In this document: positions 9,067 to 17,854 of the stretch, piece by piece
Layout of the letters: the number at the start of each line of letters is the position of its first letter
Numbering within the stretch: position 1 is the first letter of the stretch
Assembly (NCBI RefSeq): GCF_003475325.1
Contig: NZ_QRQC01000006.1
Coordinates: 1-64,000, forward strand
Length of the DNA stretch: 64,000 nt
Reading direction: 5' to 3'
Source of the DNA: Collinsella sp. AF33-16
GTDB taxonomy: Bacteria; Actinomycetota; Coriobacteriia; Coriobacteriales; Coriobacteriaceae
The notes under the pieces: model-generated
Seen by the model: the letters and a program-made list of their open reading frames with translations, nothing else
Databases searched by the model: none
Told to the model about the DNA's origin: nothing
Position numbers and translations under genes: made by a program

Positions 9067-9804
9067 ATGAACGGATACGACACGTATAGGATCGAGCCAG
9101 ACGCTCTCAAGAAGCCAACAACAGTGAATATTTTCGGCATGATTCTGCAAACCCTCTTTGCGGTTGTGCTGTACGTTGTCGCCGTCGACATGATGTGCTT
9201 GCTGACGACGTGGCTCGGCGGCTTTATGTTCGAGATTGGCGAGGGCAACACGGTGATTCCGCTCCATTCGTGGCGCCTGGTGGCGTTTAGGGCGTACTGG
9301 GTTGTGCTGGGCGTGGCGGTCGTTGCGGCGCTTGCCCACAAATGGATTGTGCTGTTAACGGGAGAGCGCGAATCCGACATGTGCGAGCTGCTCGGTGCAA
9401 TTGAGGGTGCGGGCGCATTTGCATCCGTCGTCTGCGCGATCGTCTGTTTGCTGGGCTGTGCCGCCGCATTTGATTGGTGGGCTGGCGTTACCGGAAAGAT
9501 GGCTTCGGATTCCCGCGCCAATGATTATCTGCTTTGGGCTGTTGTCTTAACAGTCGGAACGATTGTCGAGTGGCGAATTGTCGAAGGAGTTCTCAAGGCT
9601 TTATTCCCTCATGAGTGCTTGTTCCACGGGCTTCGCTTTGCATCTGCCTGCGTGGTTACTCCTCTGCTCGCGCTTGTGCCCACAGCACTGGTCATCGTCG
9701 TGTGCGCGGTGGTGGTAGGCCTTTTTGCCGGGATTGTGTTCGCATCGCTTGCGATCCCCGTGGTTATCACGGTTATTGGCATTGCCATCGCTATGAGTCG
9801 CTAA
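9067..9804 (+). CDS. Polytopic membrane protein of unknown function
   Basis: A 245-aa protein with six or so hydrophobic segments (about residues 22-48, 70-95, 115-140, 155-172, 190-215, 215-243) and a short charged N-terminus. GAAAGGACAG precedes the ATG. It is first in a run of three same-strand genes with 40-45 bp gaps and similar GAAAGGAA binding sites, ending with the ClpX-like ATPase, so it is probably co-transcribed. No family is recognised. The general size and hydrophobic pattern resemble the MNTSIQ proteins, but no clear sequence match is visible. Confidence 0.75.
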   Translation: MNGYDTYRIEPDALKKPTTVNIFGMILQTLFAVVLYVVAVDMMCLLTTWLGGFMFEIGEGNTVIPLHSWRLVAFRAYWVVLGVAVVAALAHKWIVLLTGERESDMCELLGAIEGAGAFASVVCAIVCLLGCAAAFDWWAGVTGKMASDSRANDYLLWAVVLTVGTIVEWRIVEGVLKALFPHECLFHGLRFASACVVTPLLALVPTALVIVVCAVVVGLFAGIVFASLAIPVVITVIGIAIAMSR

Positions 9805-9848
9805 CCCACAACGCAATCCAAATATCTCGCATAAAGAAAGGAACGACC

Positions 9849-10055
9849 ATGTCGGTATTCTCTAACGCTCAAAAGCTTCTGCTGCTTGCCGTACTTACCG
9901 CTCTTATGGCTGGTGCCCTGATGTACGAAGTGTTGCATCCCACACTGTTTCCGCTGCTCAAGCAGGGCATTTTGCAGCTGCTCTACCACATTCCGGTCTT
10001 TACCCAGCCGGGCAACGTGATCTATCTGGAGTCGGCGACATCGCTGGCACTGTAG
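9849..10055 (+). CDS. Small single-span membrane protein, 68 aa
   Basis: The reading MSVFSNAQKLLLLAVLTALM begins at 9849 behind AGAAAGGAACG; the longer frame upstream overlaps the preceding gene. One strong N-terminal hydrophobic helix (residues 9-28) is followed by an amphipathic region (LLKQGILQLLYHIPVF) and an acidic tail. Its position between a membrane protein and an AAA+ unfoldase suggests a membrane adaptor or substrate, which is inference. Confidence 0.65.
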   Translation: MSVFSNAQKLLLLAVLTALMAGALMYEVLHPTLFPLLKQGILQLLYHIPVFTQPGNVIYLESATSLAL

Positions 10056-10097
10056 TGGTTTAAGGGCTCGGCCCACATCGAAGGAAAGAAAACCAAT

Positions 10098-11885
10098 ATG
10101 GAAAGGAAGGCGCCCATGACTCAGAAGCAGTATCGAAACATCGATCGCTACCAGGACTTGCTCAATCGAATTGCGCCTACGCGTCTGGTGGAGCAGACGC
10201 GTCAGAGTGTTATTGGCCACGAAGGAAGCTTGGAGGCCTTTGTGACGGCGCTGAGCTTTGAGGTCAACCGCTGCGTGATGTTGGCACGCGGCGCCGACCC
10301 GCGCGACGTTCTTTCGCCCGCTGCCATTTTGGTGATGGGTTCCACCGGCACGGGAAAAACCCACACCATCAAGGCCGTGGCAGATGCCGCGGGGCTCAAA
10401 CTGTTCGTGTTCGATGTCTCCACCATGACGGGCGAGGGCTGGCGCGGTGCCAGCATGAGCAACTGCCTGTCGCAGGTCGCGGACTATCAGGCTGCCAATC
10501 CCGGCGAAATTTGCTTGGTGCTCTTTGACGAGTTTGACAAGGCGGTTCGTGCCGAGCCCGATGGGGGCGAAGTTGCATCGAGCTTTAGTCCATCGCAGTC
10601 GTTCCTTAAGCTCTTGGAAGGCGGGGAGATGCCGTTTGAATGTGATACCTCCAAGAGTGCGGCTATTAAGACGCTCAACCTCGATCAGGTTGTTTGCATT
10701 TTGGGCGGCGCCTTTATGGGCTTGGATGCTCTGGTGCGCAAGCGCCTGAGTGACAAGTCTGGCACCACGGTCGGCTTCGGATCCTCGTATGCCGCCGTGC
10801 GCACCGCCGCAAAATCGGCAAACGAGCTGCGAGACAGTGCGACCATCGAGGATGTTGAGACTTGGGGTATTATGTCCGAGCTGTGCGGGCGCATTGGCTC
10901 GGTGATTAACTTTAACGCCTTGAGCGTGGACGATCTGGTCCAGATTGCGTATGAACAGTACCTGCCCAAGTACAACAACATGATGGGAAATGGCGCCAAG
11001 ATGGAGCTGATGGCAGATGCTGCTCGCCTTGCGGCGAAGCGCGCGGTTAAGGAAGGTGCCGGCGCGCGCGGCATGCTCCGTCAGCTGCGTCCCCTTATGA
11101 TGTACGCCTGGAGGGACATGCGGGAAGATACCTATATTTCCCGTGCGACCTTGGTCGTGAGCGACGGGGAGCTTGCGGTTGCGTACGAGCACTCTCATGA
11201 GCCGCGGGGATTTTTGCGGGAAGAGATGGGGAAGAATTCGCCCTTTCTGAACGGGAGAGAGATTGAAGCCCTTGCGCTGGTGAGCAACTGGATGGAGCAT
11301 GAGGACGAGGACGAGCATAAGCCGTATCAGCCTGAGTTTGCTTGGCTGGCGGATTTGGTGGACGGCTCGGCGCTCGACAAGATCGTGCAGGGCGGCAAGG
11401 CATTCGATCTTGCTGGGGTGTTGTTGCGCGGCGTTCCGTTTGATGGGCCGGAGCGCATTGCCGCCCACGAGCTGCTTAAGGCCTGCGCCTGCTACAACGA
11501 CGTGCTCTATGCCGACAAGGAACAGTATCGCAACCTTGCCCAGGTGCTTACGCTCACCAAATTGGTGTACAAAAAAACGCCCGATTGCTTGCTGAGCCCG
11601 CTCGATGTGGTTATGAACGGCACGACTACGGGCAACGGTTTTCAGGGTCTTGGCGAGTGGGTCGATGCCATGAGCAGGTCCGAAAAGCCTTCGTTGGAAA
11701 AGTGGCAGTACTTGGCGGCCGGGGAGGCCCTGCGGATTTACGACCACTTTAGCAAACGCCCCGACCAGGTTAAGGAGCTTGCCGCCGAGGTGTCCCTGAT
11801 GCGTGTCGCCCTTGCAGTGATGGACGTTGAGGAGCGTGAGGCATTGGAGTGTGATCTTGAGAAGCTGCTCGCTTCGTGCGAGTAA
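10098..11885 (+). CDS. Divergent ClpX-type AAA+ ATPase with unknown C-terminal domain
   Basis: A 595-aa protein. ClpX-like features appear in order: Walker A GSTGTGKT (81-88), an aromatic pore-loop equivalent GWRG (114-117), Walker B LVLFDEFDK (140-148), GGAFMGLD (203-210), a VGFG loop (225-228) where ClpX has the ClpP-contacting IGF, ELCGR (261-265) with the arginine finger, and sensor-2 GARG (322-325). There is no N-terminal zinc-binding domain, and residues from about 370 to 595 match nothing I know. A second ATG at 10116 also has a fair binding site. ClpX unfolds proteins for ClpP in the cytosol. The VGF loop leaves ClpP pairing possible here. Confidence 0.8.
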   Translation: MERKAPMTQKQYRNIDRYQDLLNRIAPTRLVEQTRQSVIGHEGSLEAFVTALSFEVNRCVMLARGADPRDVLSPAAILVMGSTGTGKTHTIKAVADAAGLKLFVFDVSTMTGEGWRGASMSNCLSQVADYQAANPGEICLVLFDEFDKAVRAEPDGGEVASSFSPSQSFLKLLEGGEMPFECDTSKSAAIKTLNLDQVVCILGGAFMGLDALVRKRLSDKSGTTVGFGSSYAAVRTAAKSANELRDSATIEDVETWGIMSELCGRIGSVINFNALSVDDLVQIAYEQYLPKYNNMMGNGAKMELMADAARLAAKRAVKEGAGARGMLRQLRPLMMYAWRDMREDTYISRATLVVSDGELAVAYEHSHEPRGFLREEMGKNSPFLNGREIEALALVSNWMEHEDEDEHKPYQPEFAWLADLVDGSALDKIVQGGKAFDLAGVLLRGVPFDGPERIAAHELLKACACYNDVLYADKEQYRNLAQVLTLTKLVYKKTPDCLLSPLDVVMNGTTTGNGFQGLGEWVDAMSRSEKPSLEKWQYLAAGEALRIYDHFSKRPDQVKELAAEVSLMRVALAVMDVEEREALECDLEKLLASCE

Positions 11886-12085
11886 TCGCCGACTGCTTCT
11901 CTTTCCTTTCTTCTATTTTCTCTGGTGGCATGGACGCCACTGTCTTAACCGCCCTGCGTGAGATTTTGTCCGTACGGGATGGTATTCAACACATGTAACA
12001 AAACAAGTGAGGGAGCGGCGGGGGAGAGCGAGGCGGTTTACAGAAATGAACATCCGTTATATGCGTTAGAAAAATAAAATTGTTC
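11886..12085. other. Intergenic stretch without a visible gene
   Basis: Non-coding between the ClpX-like gene and the promoter at 12086. A pyrimidine-rich run (CTTCTCTTTCCTTTCTTC) lies just after the stop. No convincing frame or RNA gene is seen. Confidence 0.5.
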
Positions 12086-12114
12086 TTGCAACATACAAGC
12101 GGAGCGCATATACT
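12086..12114 (+). promoter_or_regulatory. Sigma-70-type promoter
   Basis: TTGCAA (12086-12091), a 17-bp spacer and TATACT (12109-12114) make one of the best promoter matches in the window. Transcription would start near 12121 and cover the 66-aa gene at 12193 and probably the surface-protein gene at 12510. Confidence 0.65.
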
Positions 12115-12192
12115 GCAGTCATAGCGTATGAGATGGGGTCTCTAAAAGAGGCCAAGCACAGCAATTTGAGTTTATGTAGACGGGACTTGAGC

Positions 12193-12393
12193 ATGAGCAC
12201 CAGCAGTTTCTCCTTTAACAACGATAATAGTAGTTACATTAATCTCGAGACTATCCTTGGTTGCACTGTCGGTTCTCGCGCAGAGAACGGGCTTGTATTT
12301 CTAGATGAAGAGAAGCCATGCGGCGAAGAACTCGAGTATTTAGATGAGATTGAGCGCGAGCGGAACTATGAGTTTGGCTTTTGCGGAGATTAG
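12193..12393 (+). CDS. Small hypothetical protein, 66 aa
   Basis: MSTSSFSFNNDNSSYINLET..., acidic toward the C-terminus (GEELEYLDEIERERNYEF). The ATG at 12193 is chosen over the one at 12133 because the latter is only about 12 bases from the predicted transcription start and lacks a binding site. The chosen start has only a weak GGGA. It lies between a good promoter and the large surface-protein gene. No family is recognised. Confidence 0.45.
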   Translation: MSTSSFSFNNDNSSYINLETILGCTVGSRAENGLVFLDEEKPCGEELEYLDEIERERNYEFGFCGD

Positions 12394-12509
12394 TTTCATC
12401 ACGATTCAATTCGCTCAATTTAATTACCCCGTTATCACCTCTTTTTAGCGGGGCAAGTTAGATCGACTATCTGTGTCAAACAACGGCTCACCGTGGGAAG
12501 GAATCGGCA

Positions 12510-15500
12510 ATGAGCAAGAACATGAACAAGGACATGAACGGCAAGGCCTTGGGTAAGGCCAGGGCGGCTGGGCGCGTGGCGACGGTTGCTGCGGCGACGA
12601 TTGCCATGACGGGCGGCTCGCTGCTGTCGCCTCTGACCGCGGCGGCGCAGGGTGCGGATGGCATTGGCGCCGCGGGCGCAACGGCTGCGGTGATGTCGCC
12701 GCTGACGAGCGCTGCGGCCGCCGGTACTGGCGCGGGTGCCGTGTCTGCAGCGCAAAAGGTCGCCGACCTGCAGGCTGCAGTTGATGCGGCGCGCGCTAAA
12801 GCTGCTACCGCCAAGGCCGATCTGGAAGCGGCTGCCGCTCCCTACGATGCTGCCGCCGTCAACCAGCAGCAGGCGCGGGGCGCCTATGACGCGGCCCGCG
12901 GTGCGAGCGATAGCGCGGCCTCCGCTGCTTCGGCCGAGCTGGAAAAGCAGCTGGGCGCTGCGCAGGACAAGGCCGATCAGGATGTCAAGGCGTTTGAGGA
13001 CGCTCAGGCTGCGCTCGATGCTGCCAAGAAGGAGCTGGCGGACAAGGATGAAGCCCTGACTGCTGCCCAGAGGGCATCCCGTGATGCCCAGTCTGCGCTT
13101 GAGGCCGCACAGGCTGCTGCATCCGATGCTACGCCCGAGGCTGTAGCTGCCGCCCAGGCTGCCGCAGGGCAGGCTGCGAGTGACCTGGAACAGGCGAAGC
13201 AGCAGGTCGTTGATGCGCAGGCCAAGCTCTCGGATGCTCAAGACGCTGCCACTGCCGCCGCTGCCAAGCAGCAGGACGCGCAGGGCAAGCTTTCGGCAGC
13301 TCAGCAGGCAAAGGCCGCGGCAGATGCGGACGTGGATGCCGCGCAGACGAGCTATGACGCGGCCAAGGCCGATCTGGATCGAGCCGAGCAGGGCGCCGCG
13401 GGCCCGGAGTACGAGGCCGCCAAGGCAAAGGTGGCTGCTGCGTCCGAAGCGCTGACGGCCGCCAAGGCCGCGCGGTCGAAGTGCGAGAGCGAGCTTGCTG
13501 CCGCTGAGCAGGACGTTGCCGCCGCCGAGGGCGAGGTTCAGACTGCTCAGCAGGCAGTTGCCGATCAGCAGCAGGCCGCTGCCGATGCCCAGTCAAAGCT
13601 GGATGCCGCCGCTGCTGCCAAGACCGCTGCCGACGCCGCTCTTGACCAGGCCAAGACCGATCATGCCAGTGCGCTCACGGAGCTGGCCGATGCCCAGGCC
13701 AAGCTTTCGGCGGCCAAGGACGAGAAAGACGCTGCCGACAAGGCGCTCGATCAGGCGAAGGCCCAAAAGCAGCAGGCCGACCAGGCTGTGGCTCAGGCCC
13801 AGGCAAAGCTCGATGCCGCTCAGGCAACGGCGAATGCATCGGCGGAGAACTACCGCCAGGGTGCCATCGCATTCTTTAAGAGTGTGGGTGCCGACGATGC
13901 GGCGGATATCATCCTCAACTGCAAACTCGCTGGCTACAACAAGGTGGGCGAGGAAGTCGACGCGACGAGCCTGACCAATATGAAGCAGGCGGTTGTGTGG
14001 CTCAAAGCGTGCAACGAGTATCGCGCAAGCGTTGGCCTAGGCGAGCTCAAGGTGACATATGCCATGATGGCGACCGCCATCGCCGACGCGAACTTCTCCG
14101 ATACGAAGGTCGCGCACGCTCAGCAGTTTAACGTGGGCGAGAATGTGGCGTGGAACTACGGAAGCAATCCGTTTAAGCAGTGGGTCGATCAGGAGAAGGC
14201 CATCTTTGATGCTGCCGCCGCCTCGCTGGGCGCGTCGGGCCTTACGGGAAAGGCCGCTTACGATTTCTATACAGCGCATAGCTCCCAGATTGATAACTAC
14301 GCCGCACTGCACGGTGGACCAAACCCTTCGGTCGGACATTACATCAACGTGATCAACCCCGATTACACCGTGACGGGCATGGGCGTTTGCACGCGAGGGA
14401 CGCTGTACGGGAGTACACAGGCGCAAACATTTGTATATTCTGGTCAATGGTATAAGCCGTATAACCTCAATCCGATGACGGTTGCAGAGTATGAGGCTGC
14501 GTTGAATGCGTGGTGTGACTCGTTGGCAAATCCCGAGCAGGGCGTGGATGCGGCACGCAAGGAGCTTGCTGTGGCGCAGGGCGTTGCCGACGATGCCGGC
14601 AGCAAGGTGAGTGCAGCATCGCAGGCCGTTGCAGCAAAGCAAACCCAGGTTGAGCGCGCTGCCGCTAACGTTGATGTCGCGGCAACCAAGGCCTCGGAGG
14701 CCCAGGCTGCCGTGGCGCAAAAGCAGGCTGCAGCTGACGCCGCCGCGCGTGCCGTCAGCGATGCCCGCGCCGATTTGAGCGCTGCCAACGCCGCTGTTGC
14801 GGCAGCGCAGGACGCCGTGGCCGCCAAGTCTGGCGAGCTCGACATTGCCAAGGGCAAGGTGGCTGCTGCCAAGCGCGCACTGGACGCCGCTCGTGCCGGT
14901 GTTGGCGACAAACGGGATGCACTTGCCGCGGCCCAGGATGAGCTAGCGGCGTACTCAGCCGATATCGCCGCTGCTCAGCGTGCGTTTGATGCGGCGTCGT
15001 CTGCACTCGAAAGCGCGCGTGCCAATCAGCGCGAGGCGGAGGCCGAACTTCTTGCCACCCAAGGCGATGCCGATCAGGCAGGCATCGATGCTGCTGCCAC
15101 TCAGGTGGAGCTCGATATGGCGCAGCGGGCTGCAAGCGATGCCGACGCCGTCGTGGCAACGGCTCAGGCAAAATCTGATGCAGCTGCCGCCCGCGCCTCT
15201 CAGCTTAAGAATGCCGCCGCAGCACTTGCCAAGGCCACTGGGGACAAAGCGACTGCCGATGCCGCGCTCGATGCAGCGGCGATGGCCGTGAGCGATGCCG
15301 AGTATGACGTGGTGGAGGCTGACGATGCCGTGGTGGATGCGACTGTCGCGCGCGACGCCTCTGCCGCCGCGGTTGCCCGCCTGCGCAGAATCAATATTGC
15401 CGAAGCCATTGTCAACGGCAGCACTGACGATGCGGACGAGGTACTTAACGCCAAGATCGCTGCGGCCCACGATGCCGCCGAGCGTGCCGCGACCGCCAAG

Positions 15501-15860
15501 GCCGAACTCGATGACGCCGTGGCTGCGACGGATGCCGTGGCGCCGGCATACTTGGAGGCGCTCGCCAACTACACCGCCGCCAAGGTCGAGCTCGACCAGG
15601 CTATTGCCGAGCTTAACGCCGAGATCGCTCGCCAAGAGGCCGCCGACCGCGGAAACGGCGAGCAGACCCAGCCCGTCACGCAAGTGACGTACCAGGCCAA
15701 GCATGCGGAGGCAAAGACCGAGGCCACGACTTGGCAGACGGCGATGCCCGCCACGGGCGATGCGTCCGAGCTGCTGGGTGAGACCTTCGTGATCGGCGGC
15801 ACGGTCCTGGTGGCCGCCGGCGTATTCCTGTCCGATAAGCGCCGCCAGCTGATCCGTTAG
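12510..15860 (+). CDS. Sortase-anchored CAP-domain coiled-coil surface protein
   Basis: A 1,116-aa secreted protein. A signal peptide (about residues 1-47, ending TAAAQ) is followed by an Ala/Gln/Asp-rich coiled coil (about 75-440), a globular CAP/SCP-type domain (about 445-670, with NEYRASVGL, H..Q, VGENVAWNYG and GHYINVINP), a second coiled coil (about 680-1060), then MPATGD, a hydrophobic helix and KRRQ at the end. MPATG is a variant of the LPxTG sortase signal with Met first. GGGAAGGA precedes the ATG. It likely projects the CAP domain from the wall; CAP domains in bacteria are often of unknown activity. The Ala-rich repeats make frame shadows on both strands. Confidence 0.85.
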   Translation: MSKNMNKDMNGKALGKARAAGRVATVAAATIAMTGGSLLSPLTAAAQGADGIGAAGATAAVMSPLTSAAAAGTGAGAVSAAQKVADLQAAVDAARAKAATAKADLEAAAAPYDAAAVNQQQARGAYDAARGASDSAASAASAELEKQLGAAQDKADQDVKAFEDAQAALDAAKKELADKDEALTAAQRASRDAQSALEAAQAAASDATPEAVAAAQAAAGQAASDLEQAKQQVVDAQAKLSDAQDAATAAAAKQQDAQGKLSAAQQAKAAADADVDAAQTSYDAAKADLDRAEQGAAGPEYEAAKAKVAAASEALTAAKAARSKCESELAAAEQDVAAAEGEVQTAQQAVADQQQAAADAQSKLDAAAAAKTAADAALDQAKTDHASALTELADAQAKLSAAKDEKDAADKALDQAKAQKQQADQAVAQAQAKLDAAQATANASAENYRQGAIAFFKSVGADDAADIILNCKLAGYNKVGEEVDATSLTNMKQAVVWLKACNEYRASVGLGELKVTYAMMATAIADANFSDTKVAHAQQFNVGENVAWNYGSNPFKQWVDQEKAIFDAAAASLGASGLTGKAAYDFYTAHSSQIDNYAALHGGPNPSVGHYINVINPDYTVTGMGVCTRGTLYGSTQAQTFVYSGQWYKPYNLNPMTVAEYEAALNAWCDSLANPEQGVDAARKELAVAQGVADDAGSKVSAASQAVAAKQTQVERAAANVDVAATKASEAQAAVAQKQAAADAAARAVSDARADLSAANAAVAAAQDAVAAKSGELDIAKGKVAAAKRALDAARAGVGDKRDALAAAQDELAAYSADIAAAQRAFDAASSALESARANQREAEAELLATQGDADQAGIDAAATQVELDMAQRAASDADAVVATAQAKSDAAAARASQLKNAAAALAKATGDKATADAALDAAAMAVSDAEYDVVEADDAVVDATVARDASAAAVARLRRINIAEAIVNGSTDDADEVLNAKIAAAHDAAERAATAKAELDDAVAATDAVAPAYLEALANYTAAKVELDQAIAELNAEIARQEAADRGNGEQTQPVTQVTYQAKHAEAKTEATTWQTAMPATGDASELLGETFVIGGTVLVAAGVFLSDKRRQLIR

Positions 15861-15910
15861 GGACAGGGAAGCGCGCTGTTTTTGGCGCGCACCGCAGGGG
15901 CATGGGCTCT

Positions 15911-15930
15911 GCGGCGCGCGCCGCCTTTTT
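15911..15930 (+). terminator. Rho-independent terminator
   Basis: Perfect palindrome GCGGCGCGCGCCGC followed by TTTTT and a TCTTC tail, 50 bp after the surface-protein stop. A second hairpin (GCGCGC...GCGCGC) lies just before it. Confidence 0.75.
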
Positions 15931-15956
15931 CTTCAAGATTGATTAAGGAGGGATAT

Positions 15957-16322
15957 ATGCAAATAAGAGGAGAGGCCGCGATCGCCTGCGGATTCATGGC
16001 GGGTCTGGCAACGGGGTTGCTGTTCGATGGATGTTTCGACAGCTATATCAATCGATTCTGCGATTTTGGTTTTTCGAGAGGCAAGCCTTGGAAAACAGCG
16101 CCAGCTCGTCAAGAGGTGGCTGCGCCCATCGAGCCCCGCAGCGTGGATACCTCAAAAATCAAGGTAACCGTCACTAAGAACGGCAAGATTTACCACCGTT
16201 CTACGGGGTGCAAAAGCCTTCCTCAAAACGCCATTAAAACAAGCGTACCATTAGCGGCTGCACTCAAGCGAGGCAAGACGCCCTGCCCAACATGCTGCCC
16301 GCCAACAGTGTGCTCGATCTAG
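15957..16322 (+). CDS. Membrane-anchored protein with Cys/His motif
   Basis: A 121-aa protein. AAGGAGG before ATG at 15957 fixes the start. An N-terminal hydrophobic segment (about 7-30) is followed by a linker and a small domain TKNGKIYHRSTGC...PLAAALKRGKTPCPTC. This H..GC...PC..C pattern is known as a short C-terminal module in many Gram-positive secreted or nuclease-like proteins and probably binds zinc. Its role here is unknown. It lies between the surface-protein terminator and the metallophosphoesterase genes. Confidence 0.7.
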   Translation: MQIRGEAAIACGFMAGLATGLLFDGCFDSYINRFCDFGFSRGKPWKTAPARQEVAAPIEPRSVDTSKIKVTVTKNGKIYHRSTGCKSLPQNAIKTSVPLAAALKRGKTPCPTCCPPTVCSI

Positions 16323-16450
16323 TTTTTTGGGTGTTTGATCCGTTTGGATGGAAGAACGAAGGGTAAGCCCTAAGGGATACAGATGCCGGCCCGGCCTGCA
16401 ATTTCTTCCATTGATTTGTCCAGAGTCGCACAGCACGGAGGTGTTGTTTG

Positions 16451-17206
16451 ATGTCTATTTTCGTTACCGGAGACGTTCACGGTGTTGCCGAGTATGGGGC
16501 GAGTCGCTTCTCGTCGCGCGTTTGGCCATTGGGTCGAACGCTGACGCGCGATGACGTTGTCATCGTTGCCGGCGACTTTGGCTTTATATGGAGCGGCTCG
16601 AACACCGACAAATACTGGCTCGACTGGTTTGAGTCCAAGCCCTGGACCACGTGTTTTGTCGACGGCAATCACGAGAACCATCATCTGCTGGCGGGGCTGC
16701 CAATGCGTGAGTGGAACGGGGGCCTCGTTCACGAGGTTCGCCCGCACGTGCTGCACCTGATGCGCGGCGAGGTGTTCGACATCACGGGGACCACGGTGCT
16801 CGCCATGGGTGGCGCCGCGAGCCATGACAAACAGTGGCGTCAGGAGGGAAAGACGTGGTGGCCCGAGGAGATGCCGAGTGAGCGCGAGATCAAACACTGT
16901 CGCGCCTCGCTCGATCGCGCGGGCTGGAAGGTCGACTATGTTGTGACGCACGAGGCGCCGGTCGATTTGGCTGACGAGCTGTGCATGGAGTGCAATCGCG
17001 AGTTCTACGACGATTCGCTGCAGGCCTTTTTGGGCGAGCTCGACGGGCGGCTCGACTACCGCACCTGGTTCTTTGGCCATTACCATGACGATGAATGGCG
17101 CGATGACAAGCATCGCCTTATCTACCAAGATATCGTGCCGATCGAAGCGCGATGTGCCGATGGGCAGGATGAGACGGCGAGTGACTATTTTGAGCAAGAG
17201 CGTTAG
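16451..17206 (+). CDS. Calcineurin-like metallophosphoesterase
   Basis: A 251-aa cytosolic enzyme of the binuclear-metal phosphoesterase superfamily. The motifs are GDVHG (8-12), GDFG (about 42), GNHE (about 74) and GHYH near residue 205, with VTHEAP between. ACGGAGGT lies nine bases before the ATG; a TTG directly ahead is less likely. It is homologous to the gene at 17851 and is followed nine bases later by another phosphoesterase. The substrate is unknown; relatives hydrolyse phosphomonoesters or diesters. Confidence 0.85.
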   Translation: MSIFVTGDVHGVAEYGASRFSSRVWPLGRTLTRDDVVIVAGDFGFIWSGSNTDKYWLDWFESKPWTTCFVDGNHENHHLLAGLPMREWNGGLVHEVRPHVLHLMRGEVFDITGTTVLAMGGAASHDKQWRQEGKTWWPEEMPSEREIKHCRASLDRAGWKVDYVVTHEAPVDLADELCMECNREFYDDSLQAFLGELDGRLDYRTWFFGHYHDDEWRDDKHRLIYQDIVPIEARCADGQDETASDYFEQER

Positions 17207-17215
17207 GAGGTCCCC

Positions 17216-17854
17216 ATGATCTGGTTTACCAGCGATACCCACTTTGGGCACGAGAACATGCTGCGGCTCGCCGACAGGCCTTGGTCGACTGTTGGGCAGA
17301 TGAACGACGCCATGGTCGCTAGCATTAATAGCAAGGTCGCTGCGGATGACGAGCTTTACATTTTGGGTGACTTCAGCTTTAAGATGACGGTCCAAGATGC
17401 CTACGAGTTGCGCAAAAGCATTGCATGCAAGCGCATCCATCTGCTGCCCGGCAACCACGATAAAGACTGGACGCAGCCTGCGGTGGCGGATGCTTTTATC
17501 GTCGAGCCGCCCATTTGCGTGCTCAAGATCGACCGTCAGAAAATCGTGCTGAGCCACTATCCCATGGTCGACTGGCAGGGTATGTCGCACGGCGGCTGGC
17601 ATTTGCACGGGCATATCCACAGCTGTGGCGACGCGTATAACAAGTTCAACCTTCGGCAGGGGCTGCTGCGCTACGACGTGGGCGTGGACGCCAACGGCTA
17701 CGCCCCGGTGAGCCTGGAGGAGCTCAAGTCGTGGTTTGCACAGGTAGACGAGCCGGTGTGTTGCGTTAAGTGGCCGTGGTGGGTCAACGCCACGGGCGAC
17801 GAGCAGGTCGAGCGCGATCTCGAAACCTATAAGAGGGAAGTGGTGATCCGATGA
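17216..17854 (+). CDS. Metallophosphoesterase, SDTHFGH subtype
   Basis: A 212-aa protein with SDTHFGHEN at the N-terminus, GDFSF, LPGNHDKDW, LSHYP and HGHIHS, the full metal-ligand set of a calcineurin-like phosphoesterase. It is of the phage/YfcE-like type and differs from its two neighbours. GGAGG precedes the ATG. The last four bases overlap the next gene (ATGA), so translation is coupled. Confidence 0.85.
   Translation: MIWFTSDTHFGHENMLRLADRPWSTVGQMNDAMVASINSKVAADDELYILGDFSFKMTVQDAYELRKSIACKRIHLLPGNHDKDWTQPAVADAFIVEPPICVLKIDRQKIVLSHYPMVDWQGMSHGGWHLHGHIHSCGDAYNKFNLRQGLLRYDVGVDANGYAPVSLEELKSWFAQVDEPVCCVKWPWWVNATGDEQVERDLETYKREVVIR

Noticed and set aside
12435..15704. Long open frames antisense to the surface protein
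   Set aside because: Shadows caused by the Ala/Gln/Asp-rich codon use of the coiled coils.
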